Below, in pieces: positions 34,658 to 42,548 of a stretch of DNA of 58,665 nucleotides. A model generated the notes under the pieces. It did not search any database. It was not told where the DNA came from and saw only the letters and a program-made list of their open reading frames with translations. The stretch comes from Porticoccus sp041581635 (lineage in GTDB: Bacteria; Pseudomonadota; Gammaproteobacteria; Pseudomonadales; Porticoccaceae), in assembly GCA_041581635.1 (NCBI GenBank), contig JBFICW010000014.1, positions 1-58,665 on the forward strand, read 5' to 3'. Position numbers and translations under genes: made by a program. How positions within the stretch are numbered: position 1 is the first letter of the stretch; every line of letters begins with the position of its first letter.

Positions 34658-36211
34658 GTGATAAAAGTTCTCGAGCGACTATCGCTCAGCCTATTCCAGC
34701 TTATAGAAAGCACCTTTAACCAAATTTTTGGTGAGCGCTGGAATCCCTGGTATCAGCTCGGAGCACTGTCCTTTTACTTTTTCTGGATAGTTGTTGTCTC
34801 AGGTCTCTACCTGTTTATCTTTTTCGATACCAGCATCAATGGTGCTTTCGAATCTATGGAGGCTGTCACCCATAAGCAGTGGTTTGCCGGCGGAATCATG
34901 CGGAGTCTGCATCGTTATGCATCAGATGCCATGGCAATTACCGTCACACTACACCTACTCCGTGAATTTAGTCTTGGACGATTCCGGGGAGCACGCTGGT
35001 TTTCATGGTTTAGTGGCGTGCCATTACTTTGGTTGCTCTTTGCTGCAGCGATTGGAGGCTACTGGCTGGTTTGGGATCAGCTCGCGCAGTATATTTCTGA
35101 AGCGACAACAGAGTGGTTTGGCTGGCTTCCCTTTATAGGTGACTCTCTGGCACGAAATTTTGTTTCAAATGACACGCTGAGTGACCGCTTTTTTTCACTT
35201 CTGGTTTTTATGCACATTGCTATTCCCCTGTTTCTACTGGTGGGAATGTTTATTCATATTAAACGGATAAAATTGGCAAAGACGAGTCCACCCAAAGGGT
35301 TAGCGCGCGGTGCTCTCGCTGCACTTATTCTGCTAGCGCTGATTAAACCCGCGGTCAGTATGAACAAGGCAGACATGTCCGTTTCGGTCGCAAGTATTGA
35401 TCTGGACTGGTTCTATATGAATGTCTACCCACTATTCGATAGTTGGGGCTACGGCGCAGTGTGGGTGTTGTTGGTGGGTATTTCCGCCGTACTGGCACTT
35501 CTCCCCTGGCTTTCTCCCGACAAGAAAAAAGCGCTACGTGCTGCTGAGGTCAATCCAGATAATTGTAATGGCTGCAGCTGGTGTTACCAGGACTGTCCCT
35601 ATGAAGCCATTACCATGATCAATCATGAGTATAAAAAAGGGCAAATGCAAGCCCAGGTTGATCCGGACTTGTGCACTGCCTGTGGCATCTGTGCCGGTTC
35701 CTGTCCCTCCGCAACACCTTTCAGACATGTCGAAGAACTCATCTCGGGTATAGAAATACCGGATTTTTCAATCGAACATCTACGAAAAGAGACTCACAAG
35801 AAACTGGAAGCACTAACCGGTAATCAACGCCTTGTCGTGTTTGGCTGTGATCACGCACTGGACATGAAAACACTAGCAGATGAACAAACCGCTGTTATTA
35901 GCCTGCCCTGTGCTGGATTACTCCCCCCGTCCTTTGCCGACTATATTTCGCGACAATCGGAAGTTGATGGTGTGATGGTCAGCGGCTGTTGTAGTGAGGA
36001 CTGCTACTTTCGCAAAGGCACTGAATGGACAGAGCAACGCTTTAACCGCGAACGAATGCCACACCTTCGTACAAAAGCGGGAAAACAAAAAGTGAAGCTA
36101 CTCTGGACAGGCCCCCGCCAACAGGAGCAAATGCACATTGCGCTCACTCAATATAGAGCGGAATTGGCTTTTCATAAGGCTGAAGAAACAGAGGGAGCTG
36201 GTTTTGATTAA
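34658..36211 (+). CDS. Cytochrome b / 2[4Fe-4S] ferredoxin / MvhD-like fusion protein
   Basis: A 517-residue three-part electron-transfer protein. Part one (residues 30-200) is a cytochrome b6-like membrane domain with bis-His pairs His85/His99 and His186/His200, each 14 positions apart, suited to two b hemes. A further helix lies at about 264-283. Part two (295-355) is a two-cluster ferredoxin: Cys303-306-309-313 and Cys339-342-345-349. Part three (390-490) resembles the MvhD/FrhD delta domain, with GCDHA, PCAG and SGCCSEDCYFRKG cysteines. The GTG start has GGAGAG upstream. A likely role is moving electrons between quinol or a cytoplasmic donor and the CuA enzyme. I know no named protein with exactly this make-up. 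Confidence 0.85.
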   Translation: MIKVLERLSLSLFQLIESTFNQIFGERWNPWYQLGALSFYFFWIVVVSGLYLFIFFDTSINGAFESMEAVTHKQWFAGGIMRSLHRYASDAMAITVTLHLLREFSLGRFRGARWFSWFSGVPLLWLLFAAAIGGYWLVWDQLAQYISEATTEWFGWLPFIGDSLARNFVSNDTLSDRFFSLLVFMHIAIPLFLLVGMFIHIKRIKLAKTSPPKGLARGALAALILLALIKPAVSMNKADMSVSVASIDLDWFYMNVYPLFDSWGYGAVWVLLVGISAVLALLPWLSPDKKKALRAAEVNPDNCNGCSWCYQDCPYEAITMINHEYKKGQMQAQVDPDLCTACGICAGSCPSATPFRHVEELISGIEIPDFSIEHLRKETHKKLEALTGNQRLVVFGCDHALDMKTLADEQTAVISLPCAGLLPPSFADYISRQSEVDGVMVSGCCSEDCYFRKGTEWTEQRFNRERMPHLRTKAGKQKVKLLWTGPRQQEQMHIALTQYRAELAFHKAEETEGAGFD

Positions 36212-36707
36212 CTGGAAATTCTGGCTAGGTCAGGCGCTTTGCTACAGCCTTTTTATTGGGTTGATTGGATATTTTTCCAATGCCCCGGCATACCAGCGGT
36301 ATCCTGATCAACAGGGAATGATCAAGCTTAGCCTTCGTCATGCCGGCAAAATTCTTGGTGAATGTCGAGAGCGAAGTGCATCAGAGATGGCCCAACTACC
36401 ACCCAATATGCGCATTACTACACTATGCCCACGGGGGCGCTCACCATTACAGCTCGATTTACTCATCAATGATGAAATGGTGTATAGCAAACAGCTCCCC
36501 CCAAGGGGTATACACGGGGACGGCCTGTCATCTGTCTACTTTCGATTACCGGTAAAATCTGGAGAAATTAATTTGAAAGTGCGAATGAAGGATCATATCA
36601 AACAGAACGATTACCCTTATCAACTGGAAAAAACCCTACAGTTGGCACCTGCTCAAGTATTGGTAGTTGATTTCGATGGAAGCAGGGGCAATTTTACTAT
36701 TCGATAA
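36204..36707 (+). CDS. Orphan single-span membrane/periplasmic protein of the heme-copper unit
   Basis: I do not recognise this protein. The frame extends up to 36138, but a TTG at 36204 with GAGGGAG six bases before it overlaps the fusion gene by only 8 bases and is preferred (167 residues). It has one N-terminal helix (FWLGQALCYSLFIGLIGYF) and a periplasmic beta-rich domain with two cysteines (LGECRER, TTLCPRG). The position suggests an accessory or assembly factor of the neighbouring complex, comparable in place only to orf1 of norSY-senC-orf1. Confidence 0.72.
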   Translation: MINWKFWLGQALCYSLFIGLIGYFSNAPAYQRYPDQQGMIKLSLRHAGKILGECRERSASEMAQLPPNMRITTLCPRGRSPLQLDLLINDEMVYSKQLPPRGIHGDGLSSVYFRLPVKSGEINLKVRMKDHIKQNDYPYQLEKTLQLAPAQVLVVDFDGSRGNFTIR

Positions 36708-36738
36708 AGTGTCCATATGTGATTTTTCTTTATTTAAG

Positions 36739-36933
36739 TCAACCAGTTACGCTACCTTGAAGAAACCGCTGGAGTAACTCAAAGGTTCCCAGCGCTAAAA
36801 CAAAAATAATGATGAAGTATATGATGCTACGGTTTTTGAAAGGCGCTCCACGACGCATCTCAAGTTGACGTAATAACCAGTCAGAAAATAGATATAGAGC
36901 TATAGCGACCAACGTGAAGAGTACAATTTCCAC
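36739..36933 (-). CDS. Small two-helix membrane protein
   Basis: This reverse-strand frame extends to ATG 36963, but a GTG at 36933 with GGGAG 7 bases upstream gives a 64-residue product. It has helix one (EIVLFTLVAIALYLFSDWLL), a basic loop (EMRRGAPFKNR) and helix two (IIYFIIIFVLALGTFELL). The positive loop gives a clear membrane topology, which supports a real gene. It is convergent with the orphan protein and divergent from the heme A synthase. Function unknown. Confidence 0.55.
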   Translation of the reverse strand: MEIVLFTLVAIALYLFSDWLLRQLEMRRGAPFKNRSIIYFIIIFVLALGTFELLQRFLQGSVTG

Positions 36934-37009
36934 AATAAACTCCCAGCAAAAAACATGTGTCACAGATATACTCTGCCACTACCCGGTTAACTATGTCCAC
37001 GATCAATAA

Positions 37010-37999
37010 ATGATGAGAAACGAGCAATACTCACACAAACACAATCAAAAACTATTAGCCCGCTATATTATGATTGTGCTGGTAGCCACACTGCTTATCA
37101 ATTGTCTAAGTGCCTACATTAGGCACATTGAAGCTGGACTGGGTTGTGAAAACTGGCCCATCTGTTATGGCGAGATTGGTAGATTTATCTCACCCAGCAA
37201 TGAAGCCGAAATCGCCCAAAAGGCTTTAGCTCCCACTGAAGCTGCCAAACAGCTGCATCGCACGATAGCCACGTTGTTAGTGATTGGCGTATTACTACTG
37301 GTGAACCAAAGCCGAAAACCCGGTGCCATGAAGGGGATGACTCGCCCGCTACCCTATTTATTACTTGCCGTATTACTCCTGCTCTCCATTATTGGACCTG
37401 CCAGCTATCTTAAAACGATGCCCATCATAGCCGTGATCAACCTGGCTGGAGGCTTAACCCTGTTAGCCATCTGTTGGTGGTTATGGCTCCAATGTAATGG
37501 CAGTCATCGCTCTGTGGTACCAGCCTGGACTAAACGCCTTACCATGGCAGGCTGGGTGCTACTGATGCTGCAAATTCTTCTTGGATCGTGGGTCAGTGCC
37601 AATTATGCCGGTCTTGCCTGTAGTGAGCTGTTGTCTTGTCATGCCCCTACCTCTTACAGTGCTGAAGGCTCAGACACCTTTTGGTATTTTCGACAGCTCA
37701 CACTGGATAGCGACGGTAAGATTCTTTTCGACACCAGTAGTGTCATCATTCACCAAGTGCATCGCGCGATGGCACTGTTAAGTAGTTTGATTTTGTTGAT
37801 TGGCGCACTAAGTTCTCTACAATACCGCAAAAAAACGGCTATCGGTCTCGCGCTACTGGTCCTGTTACAGTGTTTACTGGGAACAAGTGGGGTTTTGTTA
37901 TCACTACCCATGATTATCGTCATGGCTCATAACCTGATAGCTGCATTTCTATTGATGGCCGTCATGGCCCTTAACTATCAACTCGTTCAGGCTAAGTAA
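37010..37999 (+). CDS. CtaA/COX15-like heme A synthase with Cys pairs (Bacillus-type)
   Basis: Heme A synthase oxidises the methyl group of heme O. This 329-residue protein has eight predicted helices. It carries two loop cysteine pairs, GLGCENWPICYG (Cys46, Cys52) and GLACSELLSC, as in the Bacillus-type CtaA, and His residues at LHRTIATLL (His83), IIHQVHRAMALL and MAHNLIA for heme. It starts 46 bases after the divergent small gene and ends one base before the second synthase. Two synthases of different type in tandem is unusual; one may be specialised. Confidence 0.87.
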   Translation: MMRNEQYSHKHNQKLLARYIMIVLVATLLINCLSAYIRHIEAGLGCENWPICYGEIGRFISPSNEAEIAQKALAPTEAAKQLHRTIATLLVIGVLLLVNQSRKPGAMKGMTRPLPYLLLAVLLLLSIIGPASYLKTMPIIAVINLAGGLTLLAICWWLWLQCNGSHRSVVPAWTKRLTMAGWVLLMLQILLGSWVSANYAGLACSELLSCHAPTSYSAEGSDTFWYFRQLTLDSDGKILFDTSSVIIHQVHRAMALLSSLILLIGALSSLQYRKKTAIGLALLVLLQCLLGTSGVLLSLPMIIVMAHNLIAAFLLMAVMALNYQLVQAK

Positions 38000-38000
38000 C

Positions 38001-39092
38001 ATGCGTAATAATTCACATCAAATCAATGCACACCCCTATAACCGACAAATTGCCCTATGGCTGTTAGTCTGTGCGAGTGTCATTTTTTTCATGATTTTGC
38101 TTGGCGGTGTCACTCGCCTCACCCACTCTGGGTTATCCATGGTTGAATGGAAACCATTGATGGGAATTATTCCCCCCCTCACTGATATGGAATGGCGGTC
38201 AACTTTCGAAAAATACCAGCAGTTTCCTGAGTACCAAAAGGTAAATCACGGTATGACTGTCAGTGAATTTAAGTCGATATTTATGTTCGAGTACCTTCAT
38301 CGGGTTCTAGGACGGTTGATTGGTGTCATTTTTCTACTGCCTTTTCTATTTTTCTACTTCTCCAAACGTATTCCCTCCGGCCTGACGCCTAAACTAATAG
38401 TGATGTTTATATTGGGAGGGCTTCAAGGTTTACTGGGTTGGTATATGGTAAAAAGTGGACTTGTTGACAACCCCCGAGTCAGCCAATACCGACTGACGGC
38501 TCATCTCGGTGCTGCAGTCATTATTTATGCTTACATTCTGTGGGTTGCCTTTGGATTGATGTCTGTGGGTTCACTGGCAAGTAATTCGTATAATATGGTG
38601 AAAAAAGGCTTAAAACGCTTTGCCCTGACACTCAGTGGGTTACTCTATTTAATGATCCTCTCGGGTGGCCTCGTAGCGGGCACTCGTGCAGGTTTTGCCT
38701 ACCCAACTTTCCCACTCATGGGAGACTCGTTTATACCCTCCGGTTTATATAGTACCGACCCCGGCTGGCTAGCTATTTTTGAAGATATAACAACCGTTCA
38801 ATTTAACCATCGCATCTTTGCTTACCTATTATTCACTTTGATTCTGACGTTTTCTTTCAAAGTCCTGAGAAGCGGTATACCGGGAAAACTTCGAATGGGA
38901 ATACACTGTTTTATGGGATTATTGCTCATGCAGGTCACCCTAGGTATTTCAACACTACTACTGCACGTTCCCGTTAGCTTGGCCGCAGCACATCAGGGTG
39001 GTGCTATTGCTTTGTTTACTGCCTCACTATTTGTCAGCCACTACCTCAGTAATCATTCGGAAAACAGCTCAATGGCCGGGGCATCTGCTTGA
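38001..39092 (+). CDS. ctaA: Heme A synthase, COX15 type without Cys pairs
   Basis: This 363-residue protein is the classical alpha-proteobacterial/mitochondrial COX15 type. It has LLGGVTRLTHSGLSMVEWKP, heme-ligand histidines in FEYLHRVLGRLIG, LTAHLGAA, FNHRIFAY and AAHQGGA, and no paired loop cysteines. The motif AGTRAGFAYPTFPLM is characteristic. It follows the first synthase by one base and its stop overlaps the start of the second SCO gene (TTGA). It is probably the main heme A synthase of this locus. Confidence 0.92.
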   Translation: MRNNSHQINAHPYNRQIALWLLVCASVIFFMILLGGVTRLTHSGLSMVEWKPLMGIIPPLTDMEWRSTFEKYQQFPEYQKVNHGMTVSEFKSIFMFEYLHRVLGRLIGVIFLLPFLFFYFSKRIPSGLTPKLIVMFILGGLQGLLGWYMVKSGLVDNPRVSQYRLTAHLGAAVIIYAYILWVAFGLMSVGSLASNSYNMVKKGLKRFALTLSGLLYLMILSGGLVAGTRAGFAYPTFPLMGDSFIPSGLYSTDPGWLAIFEDITTVQFNHRIFAYLLFTLILTFSFKVLRSGIPGKLRMGIHCFMGLLLMQVTLGISTLLLHVPVSLAAAHQGGAIALFTASLFVSHYLSNHSENSSMAGASA

Positions 39093-39673
39093 ATAGACTA
39101 TTCGTTGTCATAGTTTCCATTGGGCTATTAGTGGCAGCTGTAGCTGGTTCCAATTATCTTCGCTCTAAACTCAAACCATCACTGCCGGTGATTGAATCGC
39201 TGGGCGGTGACTTTTCGCTACCAAACACAGCGGGCGGTATAGCAAGCCTTTCTGAGTTTGAAGGGAAAGTCGTATTACTCAACTTTGGCTTTACGAGCTG
39301 CCCTGACGTTTGTCCGACAGTGCTGAGTAAAATCCGAGTCATTATGGAAACACTCGGTAAAGATAGTAGTGCAATACAGCCCCTGTTTATCACCATCGAT
39401 CCAGACAGGGACTCAATCGAAAAGCTGAATAGTTATCTACCCTATTTCCACCCAGCGATCATCGGCCTTCGCGGTAACGAAAGGCAGCTGGCCGAAGTGG
39501 CCGAACAATATAAAGTGCTCTATCAAAAGGAAAATATAGACTCTGAGTTAGGCTATGGGTTTTTACACAACGACCATATTTATCTCATCGACCAACAGGG
39601 CAGCGTTCGAGCCATGTACTCAGGCTCGGTAAAAATGACCACCATTATCGAAGAAATTAAAACACTGCTCTAA
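39089..39673 (+). CDS. SCO1/SenC-family copper chaperone (second copy)
   Basis: A 194-residue SCO protein with an N-terminal anchor (LFVVIVSIGLLVAAVAG), the copper-binding pair in TSCPDVCPTVL and the His ligand in GYGFLHNDHIYLID. Unlike the first SCO gene it has no C-terminal membrane helix. The TTG start overlaps the ctaA stop by four bases. It precedes the second subunit-I-like gene, so each catalytic-type subunit of the island has a SCO gene nearby. Confidence 0.9.
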   Translation: MNRLFVVIVSIGLLVAAVAGSNYLRSKLKPSLPVIESLGGDFSLPNTAGGIASLSEFEGKVVLLNFGFTSCPDVCPTVLSKIRVIMETLGKDSSAIQPLFITIDPDRDSIEKLNSYLPYFHPAIIGLRGNERQLAEVAEQYKVLYQKENIDSELGYGFLHNDHIYLIDQQGSVRAMYSGSVKMTTIIEEIKTLL

Positions 39674-39683
39674 TCTGTTTAGG

Positions 39684-41090
39684 TTGACTAACCAGGACGT
39701 GACCTTGAATAGCGATACATACAACCTTAAGGACATTCATCCCGCCGCCAAAAAACTGGCGCTTGGGTGGATATGGCTGGGAGTGTATGCTCTGGTTGCC
39801 GCTGGAGTCCTTGCGATTCTACTTGCCCTATCAAGAACCCCTGCCATCAAAGAACTGATGCCAGGCAGTAACTTCTTTAAAGTTGCCCTTGTTGTTCATG
39901 TGGATCTATCAGTTCTCATCTGGTTTCTTGCCGGTGCCGGTGTTCTTTGGACTGTATTCGGTATACACCGTGAATCGCTGTGGAGCAAAGCAGCATTTTG
40001 GCTGGCTGTCACAGGAACAGTGCTTATCAGTATTTCACCCTTCCTTGGGGTCAGCCAACCACTGATGAACAACTACGTACCTGTGATCTTACAACCCTGG
40101 TTTTTTTACGGACTCATTGTGGTCACGGCGGGGCTTGTAATCCAGGCTCTTGGCTTCATAGTAACTAACCCCCTACGATTAAATAGTTCTGAGGGTACTG
40201 ATACCCTGCGCTTTGCCCTCTACCTGGGTGCATGGTCGGTGCTCATCGCTGTAATCTGTATTGCTATTTCCTATGTTCGCATTCCGGAGAGTATCGGCGG
40301 CGAGTTCTATTACGACCTGTTGTTCTGGGGTGGTGGTCACGTGCACCAGTTCGTTAATACCCTTTTACTGCTTGTCGCCTGGGTGATGCTTGCCGCGGCC
40401 TGCGGCCAAGATTTACGTATGAGTCCACGCTTGGGAGCGGTACTTTTCCTACTGGTTGTTCTTCCATTGGTGATGACCCCCTGGTTATACAGCTACAAAA
40501 TTGAGTCTAGCGATCATATTTTGGGGTTTACCCAATTAATGCGTAAGGGTGGACTGGCCTCCATCCCTCTTGGACTGCTGATATTTTTAAGCACCTTCCG
40601 TTTTACAAAACTTAGCAATGAGCAAAAACCTCTTCGAGCAGCGTTAATCAGTTCAATCACACTGTTTGCTGGCGGAGGCATTCTCGGCTTTATGATTATG
40701 GGGTCCAACACAGTCATCCCCGCTCATTACCACGGCTCCATTGTAGGTGTAACCATGGCAATCATGGGCATCGTCTTTCTCTTATTGCCCCGACTGGGAC
40801 ATCCGATAAAACACCTAAAAATGGCCTATTGGATGCCGTGGTTATATGGTGGGGGGCAATTGATGCATATTACCGCTCTGGCCTGGTCCGGAGGGCACGG
40901 GGTTAAGCGCAAGGCCGCAGGACAAGCCCAGGGGCTAGAAGGACTGCAGGAAATTATTGGCATGGTATTTATGGGTATCGGCGGGATAATTGCCGTCTTA
41001 GGTGGCCTACTGTTTCTGGTCATTGTCATTAGTGCTCTAAGGGGAAAACCAACCGCCTTACTACCGGATATACAAACAAGTACACCTTGA
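39684..41090 (+). CDS. Divergent heme-copper subunit-I-like protein with incomplete CuB site
   Basis: A 468-residue membrane protein with about 12 helices related to subunit I of heme-copper enzymes. It keeps the low-spin ligand His72 (VVHVDLSVLIW), the His348/His350 heme pair in PAHYHGS, and the helix VI His219 in GGGHVHQF. Phe223 replaces the oxidase Tyr, and where tandem His-His is expected it has a single His278 (SSDHILGF). It thus lacks a standard CuB triad. The frame begins at a TTG; another TTG at codon 8 has a better-spaced AGGA. It may be an NO-binding or electron-transfer relative, but the substrate cannot be told. No subunit II lies beside it. Confidence 0.72.
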   Translation: MTNQDVTLNSDTYNLKDIHPAAKKLALGWIWLGVYALVAAGVLAILLALSRTPAIKELMPGSNFFKVALVVHVDLSVLIWFLAGAGVLWTVFGIHRESLWSKAAFWLAVTGTVLISISPFLGVSQPLMNNYVPVILQPWFFYGLIVVTAGLVIQALGFIVTNPLRLNSSEGTDTLRFALYLGAWSVLIAVICIAISYVRIPESIGGEFYYDLLFWGGGHVHQFVNTLLLLVAWVMLAAACGQDLRMSPRLGAVLFLLVVLPLVMTPWLYSYKIESSDHILGFTQLMRKGGLASIPLGLLIFLSTFRFTKLSNEQKPLRAALISSITLFAGGGILGFMIMGSNTVIPAHYHGSIVGVTMAIMGIVFLLLPRLGHPIKHLKMAYWMPWLYGGGQLMHITALAWSGGHGVKRKAAGQAQGLEGLQEIIGMVFMGIGGIIAVLGGLLFLVIVISALRGKPTALLPDIQTSTP

Positions 41091-41100
41091 CTGTAATCAA
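41087..41100 (+). promoter_or_regulatory. FNR/DNR box starting in the stop codon of the subunit-I-like gene
   Basis: TTGACTGTAATCAA fits TTGA-N6-TCAA at all eight positions and includes the TGA stop (41088-41090). It lies 109 bases before the cytochrome c gene, repeating the nirI-nirS arrangement. Confidence 0.75.
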
Positions 41101-41208
41101 TCAATTTTTGCGGTCTATCCCTTATCCTTCTGGTAAGATAAACCGCTAGATAGCCTGTTATACAGGTTACATTTCACAATTCATTTATCCCATGGTTGGA
41201 GTATTGAT

Positions 41209-41529
41209 ATGAAAAAACTGATCGGAACTACGATGAAAGTAGCGATGGCAGTAGCCCTGGTTTCAGCTGGAAGCCAAGCAATGGCAGCGGGTGATGCCGA
41301 AGCAGGAAAAGCCAAGTCCTTAACCTGCGCTGGGTGCCACGGTGCTAACGGTATTAGCAGCAACGATTTGTGGCCTAGTCTGGCAGGTCAAAAAGCTGGG
41401 TATCTCGCCAAGCAAATCAAAGCGTTCCGAGATGGACAACGCAATGATCCGATGATGTCTTCTATGGTTAAATCGCTCTCTGATCAAGATGCAGAAAATC
41501 TGGCGGCCTATTACTCCAGCTTAAAGTAA
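41209..41529 (+). CDS. Small class I cytochrome c, probable electron donor
   Basis: This 106-residue exported cytochrome has a signal sequence ending at AMAAGD, the heme site CAGCH, and a likely axial Met in NDPMMSSMVKSL. It resembles the c553/c554 and cytochrome c4-half group of soluble donors. It has its own DNR box and terminator, so it is induced separately. Because no nirM-type cytochrome c551 lies near nirS, this is a good candidate for the shared donor to NirS and the CuA subunit. Confidence 0.9.
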   Translation: MKKLIGTTMKVAMAVALVSAGSQAMAAGDAEAGKAKSLTCAGCHGANGISSNDLWPSLAGQKAGYLAKQIKAFRDGQRNDPMMSSMVKSLSDQDAENLAAYYSSLK

Positions 41530-41551
41530 GCGACTTAATTCTTTGATAATG

Positions 41552-41596
41552 CCTGTTATTTGAGCTCATCAAAAAGCATGAATAACAGGTTTTTTT
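41552..41596 (+). terminator. Intrinsic terminator of the cytochrome c gene
   Basis: CCTGTTATT and AATAACAGG form a perfect nine-base stem around a 20-base loop, followed by seven T. It may also slow transcripts from the convergent regulator gene. Confidence 0.75.
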
Positions 41597-41613
41597 ATCG
41601 ATGAGCTTTAGAC

Positions 41614-42324
41614 TTATTCGTAATTAACTAATGCCTTACGATCAAGAATGGTTACCTCTTTGCCTTTCATGGCAATAACCCCCTCTTCCTTTAGTCGGTG
41701 GATAATTCTTGAAAAAGTTTCAGGTTGAATCGCCAACTGGCCTGCTATAAGACGCTTGGCTACCGGCAACTCAAACTGGGGATACTCAGCATCAGATCCA
41801 ACAAATTGAGTGATCAAATAACGGACAACTCGGTGGGTAGAATTTTTAAGTGATAACACTTCAATTTCGTTGAGTCTCATTCTTAAACGTCGACTCAGGT
41901 CCGCCATCAATACCATGCTTAGATTTGGGTTGCTTTTAAGCAGCGCCATATAATCTAGATTAGAAAAGCTGAACAGTTCAGCGGACTCAACCGCCTGTGA
42001 AGAGACAGGATAAAACGTCTGCGAGGCAAACATCAATGCTTCCGCAAAAGTCTGGTTTGTAGCAACCAACTCAATAATTTTTTCCGTCCCATCGGGGAGC
42101 GTACGAAAGAGTTTTATACAGCCAGATACAACAAAATAAAAATGCCGAGCTTCCTCATTCTGCTGAAACAGGAACTCACCTTTTCCGATACTAATAACCC
42201 GACTACCACACATTAATTTTTCCAACTCCATATCCGATAGAGCAGAAAAAAGATGGTGTCTTCTTAGTAATTGACCGTGTATCTTCTGGAACTGCATAGC
42301 ATCTTCTTTTTTTAGCATTCCCAT
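41614..42324 (-). CDS. dnr: Crp/FNR-family regulator of the DNR type
   Basis: This transcription factor probably activates the island in response to NO or low oxygen. It has a cyclic-nucleotide-like sensor fold (GEFLFQQNEEARHFYFVVSGCIKLF), a dimer helix, and a helix-turn-helix whose recognition helix, QPETFSRIIHRLKEEG, has the ExxSR pattern that reads TTGA half-sites. The N-terminal cysteine cluster of true FNR is missing, which favours the heme-dependent NO sensor DNR. The frame reaches 42354, but ATG 42324 with AGAGG seven bases upstream is preferred (236 residues). A perfect box lies about 145 bases upstream. Confidence 0.88.
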   Translation of the reverse strand: MGMLKKEDAMQFQKIHGQLLRRHHLFSALSDMELEKLMCGSRVISIGKGEFLFQQNEEARHFYFVVSGCIKLFRTLPDGTEKIIELVATNQTFAEALMFASQTFYPVSSQAVESAELFSFSNLDYMALLKSNPNLSMVLMADLSRRLRMRLNEIEVLSLKNSTHRVVRYLITQFVGSDAEYPQFELPVAKRLIAGQLAIQPETFSRIIHRLKEEGVIAMKGKEVTILDRKALVNYE

Positions 42325-42467
42325 AATATTGCCTCTCAGTCTATAACCACACATCTGGCAATACCAGTTGCTTCGGAATTGCCCTTAAGGCAGACCTAGA
42401 TCCTCACTGCTATCAGTGTCTTATGGTTATGGGTGCTAGAGACTAGAATAAGTGCTTTGAAACACAA

Positions 42468-42481
42468 TTGATGTCTATCAA
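42468..42481. promoter_or_regulatory. Perfect FNR/DNR box upstream of the dnr-type gene
   Basis: TTGATGTCTATCAA matches the consensus exactly, and the 17 bases TTGATGTCTATCAATAG are identical to the site at 25265. It lies between the purL terminator and the regulator, about 145 bases from the preferred start, suggesting autoregulation. Confidence 0.8.
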
Positions 42482-42504
42482 TAGCACTGAAATAAAGATA
42501 AAAA

Positions 42505-42530
42505 AAAGCCCAGTAGCGACACTGGGCTTT
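42505..42530 (-). terminator. Intrinsic terminator of purL
   Basis: On the reverse strand AAAGCCCAGT pairs perfectly with ACTGGGCTTT around a six-base loop and runs into a T-tract. It lies 18 bases after the purL stop. Confidence 0.9.
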
Positions 42531-42548
42531 TATATAAGCGAGGAATGA

